Shown: positions 42,688 through 51,889, counted from the first letter of the stretch. The stretch: DNA of 64,000 bases from Paradesertivirga mongoliensis (GCF_024436395.1 NZ_JAFMZO010000001.1:628181-692180); one strand, 5' to 3'. A program made the numbers and translations. The notes: generated from the sequence alone by a model not told the origin.

Positions 42688-44207
42688 ACCTCCTTGTTTA
42701 ACATATCAAGACCTTTCCGAATTCTCAATATTGATTCTTCTTTCCCAATAATTGAGGCTATCTCGAATACCGCAGGGCCAAATTTGCCACCAACCAGCAT
42801 AATTCTGAAGGGAAGCATCACATCGCCGACCTTCAAACTCTTCTCTTCGGCAAGTGATTTGAAAGCCACCTCCAGGTTCGTAGGAGAGTGATCGGTTATC
42901 GCGTTCAGAATCTCGCTGTATGCTACAAAAAATGAAGCCTTCTCTGCAGTCCACTTAGGCGACACAGAGCTGAAATCGTACACTCGCGGGTTTTCAAAGA
43001 AATATCCCGCCTGCGAAATAAAATCAGTCAATAGAGTACAGCGGTCTTTTACCAGATCAATTACCACAGACAATTTTCTTTCATCAGCAATCTGTATATT
43101 GTTGGCACCAAAAACCTCAAGAACTTTTTCCTTCAGCTTTTGCCCCTCAATTTTCTTAATCCACTCGGCGTTGTACCATTGAGCTTTTTCAAAGTCAAAT
43201 TTGGCGCCTGATTTATTAACTCTATCGATAGAGAATTTTTCGATAAGCTCTTCCATTGAAAATAATTCCTGATCGGTGCCATCGTTCCATCCAAGCATCG
43301 CCAAAAGGTTAACAAAGGCTTCGGGTAAAAAGCCCATTTCGCGAAAGCCCTGGGTTAATTCATTCGTTTGGGGATCAATCCAGTTCATGGCATAAACCGG
43401 AAAACCGAGACGTGCGCCATCACGTTTACTTAATTTGCCATGGCCGTCTGGCTTTAAAATTAAGGGTAAATGTGCCCATTTCGGCATGGAGTCTTCCCAA
43501 CCAAGATATTTCCATAGTAAAATATGGACCGGAGCAGACGGCAACCATTCTTCACCTCGAAATGCATGAGTAATTTTCATCAGATAATCGTCCACCACAA
43601 CAGCTAAATGATAGGTCGGCATTCCATCTGCTTTAAGCAGGACTTTATCATCTACCAAGGATGTTTCAAAACTCACCTCTTGGCGAATCATGTCATCAAA
43701 TGAGACAGTTTCATTCTGTGGGACTTTAATACGGATAACATGAGGCACTCCGCCAGCCAGCAACTGCTTAACCTCTTCTTCGGAAAGAGAGATAGAGTTT
43801 CGCATCTCCTGCCTGTGTGCGTGGCCATATTGGAAATTCGGCAGCTCCGACCGTTTTTTATCTAAGTCTTCCGGCGTATCGAATGCATAATACGCATATC
43901 CATCTGCAACTAATTGCTCAGCATACTGCCGGTAAAGCGCCTTTCTCTCGCTTTGGCGATAGGGCCCGTATTCTCCCCCAAAATCAGGACCCTCATCAGG
44001 GATGATACCACACCAATTCAAACACTCAATAATATATTGCTCGGCACCCTCTACATATCGGGTCTGATCGGTATCTTCAATACGAAGTACAAAATCGCCA
44101 CCTTGTTGCCTCGCAAATAAGTAGTTAAAAAGAACCGTTCTTACTCCGCCTAAATGCAGGCCTCCGGTTGGACTGGGAGCAAAACGAACACGAACCTTCT
44201 CGGACAT
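42684..44207 (-). CDS. gltX: Glutamyl-tRNA synthetase
   Basis: A 507-residue class I aminoacyl-tRNA synthetase. The HIGH motif appears as H-L-G-G in P-S-P-T-G-G-L-H-L-G-G, and KMSKS as K-L-S-K-R in H-G-K-L-S-K-R-D-G-A-R. The C-terminal anticodon-binding region is complete. The frame extends to a TTG at 44228, but ATG 44207 gives the typical M-S-E-K-V-R-V-R-F-A-P-S start. A TATCTTTG promoter element lies 18 nt upstream. Confidence 0.97.
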   Translation of the reverse strand: MSEKVRVRFAPSPTGGLHLGGVRTVLFNYLFARQQGGDFVLRIEDTDQTRYVEGAEQYIIECLNWCGIIPDEGPDFGGEYGPYRQSERKALYRQYAEQLVADGYAYYAFDTPEDLDKKRSELPNFQYGHAHRQEMRNSISLSEEEVKQLLAGGVPHVIRIKVPQNETVSFDDMIRQEVSFETSLVDDKVLLKADGMPTYHLAVVVDDYLMKITHAFRGEEWLPSAPVHILLWKYLGWEDSMPKWAHLPLILKPDGHGKLSKRDGARLGFPVYAMNWIDPQTNELTQGFREMGFLPEAFVNLLAMLGWNDGTDQELFSMEELIEKFSIDRVNKSGAKFDFEKAQWYNAEWIKKIEGQKLKEKVLEVFGANNIQIADERKLSVVIDLVKDRCTLLTDFISQAGYFFENPRVYDFSSVSPKWTAEKASFFVAYSEILNAITDHSPTNLEVAFKSLAEEKSLKVGDVMLPFRIMLVGGKFGPAVFEIASIIGKEESILRIRKGLDMLNKEV

Positions 44208-44225
44208 AATTATGGAATTAGTTCG

Positions 44226-44233
44226 CAAAGATA
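44226..44233 (-). promoter_or_regulatory. -7 element (TATCTTTG) for gltX
   Basis: An exact TAnnTTTG match on the minus strand, 18 nt before ATG 44207. It falls inside the alternative TTG-initiated extension, which further argues for the ATG start. Confidence 0.5.
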
Positions 44234-44423
44234 GATTTCCTATTACAAGCCACTTAATTTTTTTCTCCGGTTTCGGTCAGAGTATCACCGGGTTTGTTCA
44301 TAGCATTCTTCCTTGTCGGCGAAAACACCTTTTCAAGCGCCGGATACTGGCTGGGAAACGTGAAATTTTACCTTCTCCTGATCCCAATTTTAAAATAATG
44401 CTGGAAAAAATCTTAAATCTGAG

Positions 44424-44431
44424 TATCTTTG
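44424..44431 (+). promoter_or_regulatory. -7 element (TATCTTTG) and leader hairpin before cysH
   Basis: An exact TAnnTTTG match 48 nt before ATG 44480. In the short leader CTATG (44449-44453) and CATAG (44461-44465) can form a small hairpin, followed by GAGGAG, an unusually good Shine-Dalgarno for this genome. The rest of the 272-bp gltX-cysH gap shows nothing clear. Confidence 0.45.
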
Positions 44432-44479
44432 CCTACTTTTTCTATAGACTATGCATTTGACATAGAGGAGAATACCCAA

Positions 44480-45196
44480 ATGACACAAATTCTTAAAGAT
44501 AGAGTCGCCGAGTTATCTGCTAAAGTTCAGAGTCTTCCCCCTAAAGAGGCACTGGCATTGTTGGCTCAGGAATTCGCTGGCAAGATTATTTTCTCAAGCA
44601 GCTTTAGCTGGGAAGATCAGGCTATCTCGCACATTATTTTCTCAAATAATATCCCTATTAAAGTTTTCACTCTTGATACCGGCCGTTTGTTTACAGAAAC
44701 GTATTACGTATGGAGCAGAACTACAGAAATGTATAATGCCAAGATTGAGGCTTATTATCCCAACCAACAACTACTACAAGAGTTTGTCACCGAAAAAGGC
44801 CCGAATTCATTCTACGAGTCTGTTGAAAACCGTAAAGGATGTTGTTACATCCGTAAAGTTGAGCCTTTGCAACGTGCTCTGTCAGGCAACGAAATCTGGG
44901 TAACCGGCTTGCGGGCTGAGCATTCTCCCGAAAGGCATGATCTGCCTATTTTAGAGTGGGATGAAACTAATAACATTATCAAATTCCATCCCTTGCTTCA
45001 TTGGACAACAGACGAAGTAAGGTCGTTTATAAATACCAACGGAATTCCATACAACACCTTACACGATAAGGGGTTCGTAAGTATTGGATGCCAGCCGTGT
45101 ACCCGTGCAATTATGCCGGGCGATGATTTTAGAGCCGGCCGCTGGTGGTGGGAAGATAAAGCAAGCAAAGAATGCGGATTACACGCCCATTCTTAA
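44480..45196 (+). CDS. cysH: Phosphoadenylyl-/adenylyl-sulfate reductase
   Basis: A 238-residue assimilatory reductase producing sulfite. It has the PP-loop-like S-S-F-S-W-E-D-Q and the substrate-binding V-T-G-L-R-A-E-H-S-P. Two Cys pairs (K-G-C-C and G-C-Q-P-C) bind a [4Fe-4S] cluster. That cluster is the mark of enzymes using APS. ATG 44480, preceded by GAGGAG, is chosen over an upstream in-frame start. It leads a cysH-cysD-cysN set. No cysC gene is present here, which agrees with direct APS reduction. Confidence 0.94.
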   Translation: MTQILKDRVAELSAKVQSLPPKEALALLAQEFAGKIIFSSSFSWEDQAISHIIFSNNIPIKVFTLDTGRLFTETYYVWSRTTEMYNAKIEAYYPNQQLLQEFVTEKGPNSFYESVENRKGCCYIRKVEPLQRALSGNEIWVTGLRAEHSPERHDLPILEWDETNNIIKFHPLLHWTTDEVRSFINTNGIPYNTLHDKGFVSIGCQPCTRAIMPGDDFRAGRWWWEDKASKECGLHAHS

Positions 45197-45214
45197 AAAT
45201 TTGAAAAAAAATTT

Positions 45215-46123
45215 ATGTCGCAATTTAAATTAGATTACCTGGACCTTCTTGAGGCAGAATCGATTCACATTATGCGTGAAGTGGCAGGGCAGTTTGAGCG
45301 TCCGGCTCTTTTGTTTTCCGGAGGAAAAGATTCAATTACCCTGGTTCAATTAGCTCTTAAGGCGTTTAAGCCAGGAAAAATTCCCTTTCCATTAGTTCAC
45401 ATTGACACAGGTCATAACTTTCCTGAAGCAATTAAATACCGCGATGAAGTAGTGGAAAGAACCGGTGCAAAACTTATTGTAAGAAACGTTGCAGACACGA
45501 TTAAAGCAAAGGGATTGAAAGAACAGACCGGAAAGTTCGCCTCCAGAAATGCCTTGCAGTCTTATACATTATTAGACACTATCGAAGAATTTGGTTTCGA
45601 CGCCTGTATTGGTGGCGCTCGCCGCGATGAGGAAAAAGCCAGAGCGAAAGAGCGGATCTTTTCTGTAAGAGATGAATTTGGCGCCTGGGACCCGAAAAGA
45701 CAAAGACCTGAGCTTTGGAATCTCTACAACGGTAAAATAGCTAAAGGCGAAAATGTTCGTGTGTTCCCCATCAGCAACTGGGTAGAGCTCGATGTTTGGA
45801 ATTACATCAAACGTGAGAATATCGAACTTCCGTCAATATATTTCACTCATGAACGGGAAGTTCTAGTGCATGGCGAATACCTGGTAGCGGTTTCTCCTTT
45901 TATCCGTATTGATGAAGGTGATGTTATTGAAACCAGAAGAGTTCGTTACCGAACTGTTGGCGACATGACCTGCACAGCAGCTGTAGAATCAACCGCTTCA
46001 ACAATTGACGATATCGTAGCAGAAATTCACAAAACAAACATCAGCGAACGTGGTGAAACGCGGATTGATGACCAGGTTTCGGAAGCTGCTATGGAAGACA
46101 GAAAGAAGAACGGGTACTTTTAA
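45215..46123 (+). CDS. cysD: Sulfate adenylyltransferase subunit 2
   Basis: A 302-residue ATP sulfurylase catalytic subunit of the PP-loop ATPase type (F-S-G-G-K-D-S-I-T-L). It makes APS from sulfate and ATP with the GTPase subunit CysN. The conserved G-G-A-R-R-D-E-E-K-A-R-A-K-E-R segment and the T-C-T-A-A-V-E-S end region are intact. It lies 18 bp after cysH and 153 bp before cysN; the gap holds an inverted-repeat element. Confidence 0.96.
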   Translation: MSQFKLDYLDLLEAESIHIMREVAGQFERPALLFSGGKDSITLVQLALKAFKPGKIPFPLVHIDTGHNFPEAIKYRDEVVERTGAKLIVRNVADTIKAKGLKEQTGKFASRNALQSYTLLDTIEEFGFDACIGGARRDEEKARAKERIFSVRDEFGAWDPKRQRPELWNLYNGKIAKGENVRVFPISNWVELDVWNYIKRENIELPSIYFTHEREVLVHGEYLVAVSPFIRIDEGDVIETRRVRYRTVGDMTCTAAVESTASTIDDIVAEIHKTNISERGETRIDDQVSEAAMEDRKKNGYF

Positions 46124-46126
46124 ATC

Positions 46127-46270
46127 AGATTTGAGAGGTTAGATATAGATTTGAGACAAATTTCATATCTAAGCCTTCGGATCACAAAAAACAAATTAAA
46201 TAGTTACTAAGAGAGGGATTAAGTTTAGGATGCGCAGCATCTCACATCTCATATCTCATCTCATATCTTA
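46127..46270. repeat. Imperfect inverted-repeat element between cysD and cysN
   Basis: A purine-rich stretch (46127-46157, AGATTTGAG and AGATATAG units) is matched, in inverse, by a pyrimidine-rich stretch (46239-46270, CTCATATCT and CTCACATCT units). Within the left part TTAGATAT (46139-46146) and ATATCTAA (46165-46172) form a perfect hairpin. It looks like a small non-coding repeat of the MITE/REP kind. No coding capacity is seen. Confidence 0.5.
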
Positions 46271-46276
46271 CAAACA

Positions 46277-47518
46277 ATGGATTTACTTAGATTTATAACT
46301 GCTGGTAGTGTTGACGATGGAAAAAGCACATTAATTGGCCGCCTTTTATATGATACCGATTCGATAAAAGTTGATCAGTTGGAAACCATCCTTAAACAAA
46401 GTAAAAATAAATCAGAAGGCGAAATTGATCTGGCTCTTTTTACCGATGGCCTTCGGGCAGAACGTGAACAAGGAATCACCATCGACGTGGCCTATAAGTA
46501 TTTTAATACGGATAAACGTAAATTCATCATTGCCGATGCTCCAGGCCATATCCAGTATACACGTAATATGGTTACAGGCGCGTCAAATTCAGATTTAATC
46601 ATCATTTTGGTTGATGCCCGTCAGGGTGTAATTGAGCAAACCCGCCGTCATAGTATCATCGCTTCTTTACTCGCTATCCCACACGTGGTAGTAACCGTGA
46701 ACAAAATGGATATGGTTCATTATTCTGAAGCGGTTTATAACGACATCGTGCTTGATTATATGAAAATGGCTGAGCAGTTGAATATTAAGGATGTCACCTT
46801 TATTCCTATCAGCGCTCTAAACGGCGATAACATTGTAAAGCCGTCGGCAAACACGCCATGGTACGAAGGCGAAACTTTATTAAACCTTCTTGAAACCATC
46901 GACATTGCAAACGACATCAATCATACCGATCCACGTTTTGCGGTCCAGTATGTGATCAGACCTCAATCTGAAGACCTGCACGATTATCGCGGATATGCAG
47001 GTAAGGTAGTTAGCGGAGTTTATAAGAAAGGTGACCTGGTAACAGTTCTTCCTGAAGGGATAGATTCTGAAATAGAAGCGGTTGAAATAAATGGGGAAGA
47101 AGTTGATGTTGCCTTTGCACCACAAAGTGCTGTCATCCGCCTTAAACACGATATTGACGTAAATAGAGGTAACGTGATTGCTACCCAGGCGAACATGCCG
47201 CAAGTATCGCAGGAAGTGGAGGCAATGCTTTGCTGGATGGATACAAAGCCACTCACTCCGGGCAATAAATACTTAATTCAGGTTCATGGCAAAACAGTGC
47301 GTTGCGTGGTAAAGGAGATTAACTACCAACTGGATGTGAATACTCTTCAAAGGCACGAAAATATTAGTCAAGCTAACCTGAACGATATTGTAAACGTTAC
47401 AATCAAAACTGCGTCTCCGATTGTTTTCGATTCGTACGAAAGTTTAAGGGCGAATGGCGGAGCTATTTTAATTGACGAGACAGCCTTTACGACGGTAGCA
47501 GGTTGCATGCTTCAATAA
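46277..47518 (+). CDS. cysN: Sulfate adenylyltransferase subunit 1 (GTPase)
   Basis: A 413-residue translation-factor-like GTPase that drives APS formation with CysD. G motifs are G-S-V-D-D-G-K-S-T (G1), D-A-P-G-H (G3) and N-K-M-D (G4), followed by two beta-barrel domains. There is no fused APS kinase (CysC) domain, since the protein ends after the EF-Tu-like domains. ATG 46277 gives the usual M-D-L-L-R-F-I-T-A-G start. Confidence 0.96.
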   Translation: MDLLRFITAGSVDDGKSTLIGRLLYDTDSIKVDQLETILKQSKNKSEGEIDLALFTDGLRAEREQGITIDVAYKYFNTDKRKFIIADAPGHIQYTRNMVTGASNSDLIIILVDARQGVIEQTRRHSIIASLLAIPHVVVTVNKMDMVHYSEAVYNDIVLDYMKMAEQLNIKDVTFIPISALNGDNIVKPSANTPWYEGETLLNLLETIDIANDINHTDPRFAVQYVIRPQSEDLHDYRGYAGKVVSGVYKKGDLVTVLPEGIDSEIEAVEINGEEVDVAFAPQSAVIRLKHDIDVNRGNVIATQANMPQVSQEVEAMLCWMDTKPLTPGNKYLIQVHGKTVRCVVKEINYQLDVNTLQRHENISQANLNDIVNVTIKTASPIVFDSYESLRANGGAILIDETAFTTVAGCMLQ

Positions 47519-47594
47519 TATGCAAAACTAATCCGCCTGAAATACAATTTGTTGCAAAAATTCGTTAATTTCATGTTTCTAAGCGGAGGTTTCA

Positions 47595-50500
47595 ATGCTC
47601 TCAACCGACAACTACTCTTATCTCATCAAAAAGATTGATGAGTTTATCAGAAAGTATTACTTAAATAAGGTAGTAAGAGGCTCGATATATCTCGCTTCAT
47701 CATTCTTTGCGAGCTATGTAATTGTAACCGTAGCCGAATATTACGGGCATTTTTCGCCGGCGATTCGAACACTTCTTTTTTACAGTTTCCTCCTCATCAA
47801 CGGAACTATCCTGATAAACTGGATTGTTATCCCGCTTTTATCTTTTTATAAGCTGGGAAAAAATCTCTCTCACGAGCAGGCATCCGAGATAATCGGACAA
47901 CACTTCGGCCACGTAAAAGATAAATTACTGAACACACTCCAGCTGAAAAAGCTGGCTGATAACAATCATGAACAAAAGTCATTGATTGAAGCCAGCATAA
48001 ATCAGAAAATAGATGATCTAAAGCCGGTTCCTTTTTCGACGGCTATCCGGATAAATGACAACCGGAAATATCTGAAATATGCATTACCTCCACTTGCTGT
48101 AATTTTATTTATCAGCGCAACCGCTCCATCTATATTTTCGGAAAGCACAGAGCGTCTTTTGAAACACGATAAAAAATTTATTAAAAAGGCGCCCTTTGAG
48201 TTTGTAATATTAAACAAATCATTGTCGTCTGTTCAGGGAGATGATTTTGAGTTGCAGGTCAAAATGACTGGAAATGAAATCCCGCAGGATATTTACCTGG
48301 AAGACGGCGCGAACACCTTCAAACTTGAAAAAGAGAATATCATTCGCTTTACTTACAACTTTCGAAATCTTCAGAATACAAAGAAAATACGTTTGGTGGC
48401 CGGCGATTTTACTTCGGATATTTATACGATTGAGGTTAAGAGAAAACCTACCCTGTTAAACTTCGATGTGTTCTTAGATTACCCGTCTTACGTGGGTAAA
48501 AAGAGCGAAATGATCAGTAATTCGGGCGATTTAATGGTGCCTGTCGGGACAAAAGTAAACTGGCGTTTTAAAACTGATAAAGCGGACGCGATTCAGTTGA
48601 AACTCGGGGATAAGCAATTCAATGTAAAGCCTTCAGCCCAGAATCAGTTTAATTTCGCATACCGGGCGCTCACAAACACCGCATTCACAGCCAAACCACT
48701 CAATTCAGAAGTAAACAGCAGCGAAGCAGCAAATTATACCATTAAGGTGATTCCGGATCTGAATCCGGCAATCCAGGTGAACGAACGGCCTGATTCTGTC
48801 AACACCAAAATGTTATACTTCGTTGGACAGGTAAGTGACGATTATGGCTTTTCATCGCTCCGGTTTCACTACAAAATATTGGATGGAGAGCGGGTAGCCA
48901 AATCCGAAGCAAAAGTGATCTCGTTTGATAAAAACGCACTGCAAAGTAATTTTCTCCATATATGGGATGTAAATTCAGTTAAAGCGGCAGCCGGGCAGCA
49001 GATAGAATACTTCTTCGAAATACTGGATAATGACGGCGTTCACGGTCCTAAAGCAACCAGATCTGCGGTAAGAACTTTCAGACTTCCAACTCAAGCAGAG
49101 GCTGAACGCAGCTTGGAACAATCATCCAAAGCTGTTCAACAAAAAATGGAGCAGGCAATACGTCAGGCCGGACAAATTGAACGCGATGCAAAACGCTTGA
49201 CTCAGGATCTGGTGAATAAGAAAAATCTCTCTTTTGAAGAAAAGAAGCAGATTGAACAATTGCTCGAAAAACAGAAGGCACTTGAAAACCTCGTTAATGA
49301 AGTCAAAAAAGACAATAAACAAAAGCAATTAGAACAACAGAATCTTCAGAATCCTCCACAGGAAATCATTGAGAAACAAAAACAGATCGAAGATCTTTTT
49401 AACAATGTTCTTGACGAGAAAACAAAAGAGCTCCTGAGAAATATTGAGAAGTTGCTGGAACAAAACAATAAAAATCAAACTCAGCAGGAGTTATCCAAAA
49501 TGCAATTGGATAATAAAACCCTGCAAAAAGAACTAGACCGTATCCTTGAATTATATAAACAACTTGAGTTTGATCAGAAGCTGACAAATACCATCAACAA
49601 ATTGCAGGAAATGGCAAAGGACCAGCAAAAGCTGAGTGAGCAAACCGAAAAAAAATCAACTGATAATCCGGCTCTTAAGGAAAAGCAAGAGCAATTGAAA
49701 GGGAGCTTTGATGATCTCCAAAAAGATTTGAAAGAACTGCAGCAGAAAAACGAAGAGCTGGAACAGAAAAACAACTTTGAAGATACGCAAAAGGAGCAGG
49801 AACAAATAGAACAACAACAAGATCAGGCGAGTAAAAACTTAGAGAATAAGAACAACCAGAAAGCTGCCGAGAATCAGAAAAAAGCCGCCGAGCAGATGCA
49901 GAAGATGGCTCAAAAGATGGAAGAAATGCAGCAGGAAAGTGAGATGCAGGAGATGCAGGTAAACATGCAGAATCTTCGTGAGGTGCTGTCTAATCTGTTA
50001 ACCTCATCCTTTGATCAGGAAAAGGTGATGCAAAACTTGAGGGTAACTTCCACAAATGACCCCAATTATATTAAACACACTCAAAAGCAAAAAGACATAA
50101 AGGATAATTTGAAAATGGTGCAGGATAGCTTGTACTCTTTAAGTCGCCAGGTTCCGCAGATTGAATCGGTAATTAACAAAGAAATCCAAACAATTAACAC
50201 GAATATTGACTTAGCTTTACAGCAATTATCCGAGAGGCGAACGTCTGAAGCCAATCGCAATCAGCAGTATGCCATGACTTCTATCAATAATCTTGCATTA
50301 ATGTTAAGTGAGGTAGAGCAACAAATGCAGCAAGCCATGAAGAACGCCAAACAAGGCAAAGGGAAGGGTAAAGGGAAAAGCCCCAGCCTTTCTGATTTAA
50401 GCAAAATGCAGGAACGCCTCAATCAGAATATGCAAAAGGCACGGCAGCAGATGCAGCAACAAGGACAGCAACCGGGTAAAGGGCAACAAGGGCAACAAGG

Positions 50501-50978
50501 GCAACAAGGGCAACAAGGGCAGCAAGGTCAAGGTCAGGGTAAGGGCCAAATGAGTGAGCAGATGGCGAAAATGGCTCGCGAACAGCAACTCATACGCCAG
50601 GCACTGCAGGATATCAATCGCGAGATGAATAAAGACGGCAAGGGAGGTTTGGGCAATTTGGATAAATTGACAAAAGAAATGGAACAAACCGAAACTGATC
50701 TCGTAAACAAGAAAATCCAGCAGGAAACGTTATTAAGACAACAAGAGATCTTAACTAAACTTCTGGAAGCCGACAAGGCCGCGCGTGAGCGCGAATTAGA
50801 CACACAACGAGAAAGCAAACAGGGTAAAGATCAGGCTCCGAATTATAAAATTGTACTCGAAGAGTTCAGGAAAATAAAACAACGCGAGCTTGAATTATTA
50901 AAAACTGTGCCACCTGCACTCAATTCATTTTATAAATTGAAAGTAGGTGACTATTTTAGACTTTTAAATACAAAATAA
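47595..50978 (+). CDS. DUF4175 family membrane protein
   Basis: A 1127-residue protein. Hydrophobic helices lie near residues 25-45, 55-80 and 155-170. A beta-rich domain (200-490) follows, then a very long coiled coil (500-920) rich in Gln, Glu and Lys, and a G-K-G-K and G-Q-Q repeat tract (about 915-985). The layout is that of DUF4175 proteins of Bacteroidota, whose function is unknown; a scaffold in the envelope is plausible. The HATPase gene starts 3 bp after the stop and ybeY overlaps that gene, so the three probably share a transcript. Confidence 0.88.
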   Translation: MLSTDNYSYLIKKIDEFIRKYYLNKVVRGSIYLASSFFASYVIVTVAEYYGHFSPAIRTLLFYSFLLINGTILINWIVIPLLSFYKLGKNLSHEQASEIIGQHFGHVKDKLLNTLQLKKLADNNHEQKSLIEASINQKIDDLKPVPFSTAIRINDNRKYLKYALPPLAVILFISATAPSIFSESTERLLKHDKKFIKKAPFEFVILNKSLSSVQGDDFELQVKMTGNEIPQDIYLEDGANTFKLEKENIIRFTYNFRNLQNTKKIRLVAGDFTSDIYTIEVKRKPTLLNFDVFLDYPSYVGKKSEMISNSGDLMVPVGTKVNWRFKTDKADAIQLKLGDKQFNVKPSAQNQFNFAYRALTNTAFTAKPLNSEVNSSEAANYTIKVIPDLNPAIQVNERPDSVNTKMLYFVGQVSDDYGFSSLRFHYKILDGERVAKSEAKVISFDKNALQSNFLHIWDVNSVKAAAGQQIEYFFEILDNDGVHGPKATRSAVRTFRLPTQAEAERSLEQSSKAVQQKMEQAIRQAGQIERDAKRLTQDLVNKKNLSFEEKKQIEQLLEKQKALENLVNEVKKDNKQKQLEQQNLQNPPQEIIEKQKQIEDLFNNVLDEKTKELLRNIEKLLEQNNKNQTQQELSKMQLDNKTLQKELDRILELYKQLEFDQKLTNTINKLQEMAKDQQKLSEQTEKKSTDNPALKEKQEQLKGSFDDLQKDLKELQQKNEELEQKNNFEDTQKEQEQIEQQQDQASKNLENKNNQKAAENQKKAAEQMQKMAQKMEEMQQESEMQEMQVNMQNLREVLSNLLTSSFDQEKVMQNLRVTSTNDPNYIKHTQKQKDIKDNLKMVQDSLYSLSRQVPQIESVINKEIQTINTNIDLALQQLSERRTSEANRNQQYAMTSINNLALMLSEVEQQMQQAMKNAKQGKGKGKGKSPSLSDLSKMQERLNQNMQKARQQMQQQGQQPGKGQQGQQGQQGQQGQQGQGQGKGQMSEQMAKMAREQQLIRQALQDINREMNKDGKGGLGNLDKLTKEMEQTETDLVNKKIQQETLLRQQEILTKLLEADKAARERELDTQRESKQGKDQAPNYKIVLEEFRKIKQRELELLKTVPPALNSFYKLKVGDYFRLLNTK
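50481..50525 (+). repeat. Five 9-bp tandem repeats (GGGCAACAA) inside the DUF4175 gene
   Basis: Four exact copies of GGGCAACAA and one variant (GGGCAGCAA) encode G-Q-Q units. A multiple of three, the tract can change length without shifting the frame. Confidence 0.9.
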
Positions 50979-50981
50979 TCT

Positions 50982-51416
50982 ATGATCACGAATCGCGTAG
51001 ATATGTCAGACGACACCGTATTATATACTTTACAATTACCGTCAAAGGTGGATAGCATTACTTCTGTCGAGAATTTTGTTGACACCCTCAAAGATGAATA
51101 TAACATCGGTGATGACACCTATGCCAATATGTTGACCTGCCTTAGCGAAGCGACCATTAATGCTATCGTACATGGAAACAAACAAGACGAGTCAAAAAAA
51201 GTATATATAAATCTGGAGGTTCAATCAGGAAAACGGCTTCAATTTACAGTGGCAGATGAAGGAGAGGGATTTGACTACAATCGACTTCCAGACCCGACTG
51301 CTCCCGAAAATCTTGAGAATTTAACCGGAAGAGGTGTTTTTATTATTAAACACCTGGCCGATCAATGCATTTTCAATTTGAAAGGCAACGAGGTTGAATT
51401 GCACTTCAAAGTTTAA
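50982..51416 (+). CDS. ATP-binding protein, anti-sigma-factor kinase type (HATPase)
   Basis: A 144-residue GHKL ATPase domain on its own. The N box is E-A-T-I-N-A-I-V-H-G-N, G1 is D-E-G-E-G-F-D and G2 is G-R-G-V-F-I-I. It resembles RsbW/SpoIIAB-like serine kinases that act on anti-sigma partners. No STAS partner or sigma gene is adjacent. It sits 3 bp after the DUF4175 gene and shares one base with the ybeY start, so the three are co-expressed. The target is unknown. Confidence 0.88.
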   Translation: MITNRVDMSDDTVLYTLQLPSKVDSITSVENFVDTLKDEYNIGDDTYANMLTCLSEATINAIVHGNKQDESKKVYINLEVQSGKRLQFTVADEGEGFDYNRLPDPTAPENLENLTGRGVFIIKHLADQCIFNLKGNEVELHFKV

Positions 51417-51847
51417 TGAGCCAGATTCCTGTTAATTTTTTTACCGAAGATATTTCCTACACCCTAAAAGAAAAAGCGCACATCCGAAAGTGGCTTAAAG
51501 AAACAATTTGTTCTGAGGGTAAATCTCTAAAAGAACTTAACTTCATATTCTGCAGCGATAATTATTTGTTGCAAATAAATCAGCAATACCTTAGTCACGA
51601 TACCTACACCGACATTATCACTTTTGATAATAGTGATGATCCCAAAGCCATCGCGGGAGATATATTTATAAGTGTTGAACGTATAAAAGAAAATGCAGCA
51701 AAATATAAGGCCTCAGAGCGCGACGAATTGCATAGAGTGATAATTCACGGCGCATTGCATTTAATGGGCTATAAAGACAAGACAAAAGCTCACAAAACAA
51801 TAATGAGCGACAAAGAGGACCAGTACCTCGCTTTACGTCAGTTTTAA
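51416..51847 (+). CDS. ybeY: Endoribonuclease YbeY (16S rRNA maturation)
   Basis: A 143-residue metal-dependent RNase of rRNA maturation and quality control. The family signature H-x-x-x-H-x-x-G-x-D-H reads here H-G-A-L-H-L-M-G-Y-K-D (residues 111-121). The first two His are present, but the third ligand position holds Asp121, with Lys where the Asp is usual. The T-D-I-I-T-F and G-D-I-F-I-S segments are standard. It overlaps the HATPase gene by one base. Confidence 0.9.
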   Translation: MSQIPVNFFTEDISYTLKEKAHIRKWLKETICSEGKSLKELNFIFCSDNYLLQINQQYLSHDTYTDIITFDNSDDPKAIAGDIFISVERIKENAAKYKASERDELHRVIIHGALHLMGYKDKTKAHKTIMSDKEDQYLALRQF

Positions 51848-51889
51848 TCCACTTGAAAGGTGAATTTATCACGATTACAATCTGACTCT

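Noticed and set aside
44212..44460. 82-codon open frame on + between gltX and cysH
   Set aside because: It covers the gltX and cysH promoter elements, has no family resemblance and no start signal; judged a chance frame.
50397..50687. Leu/Pro-rich 96-codon frame on - inside the DUF4175 gene
   Set aside because: It is the complement of the Gln-rich tandem repeat tract; the apparent protein is an artefact of repeat composition.
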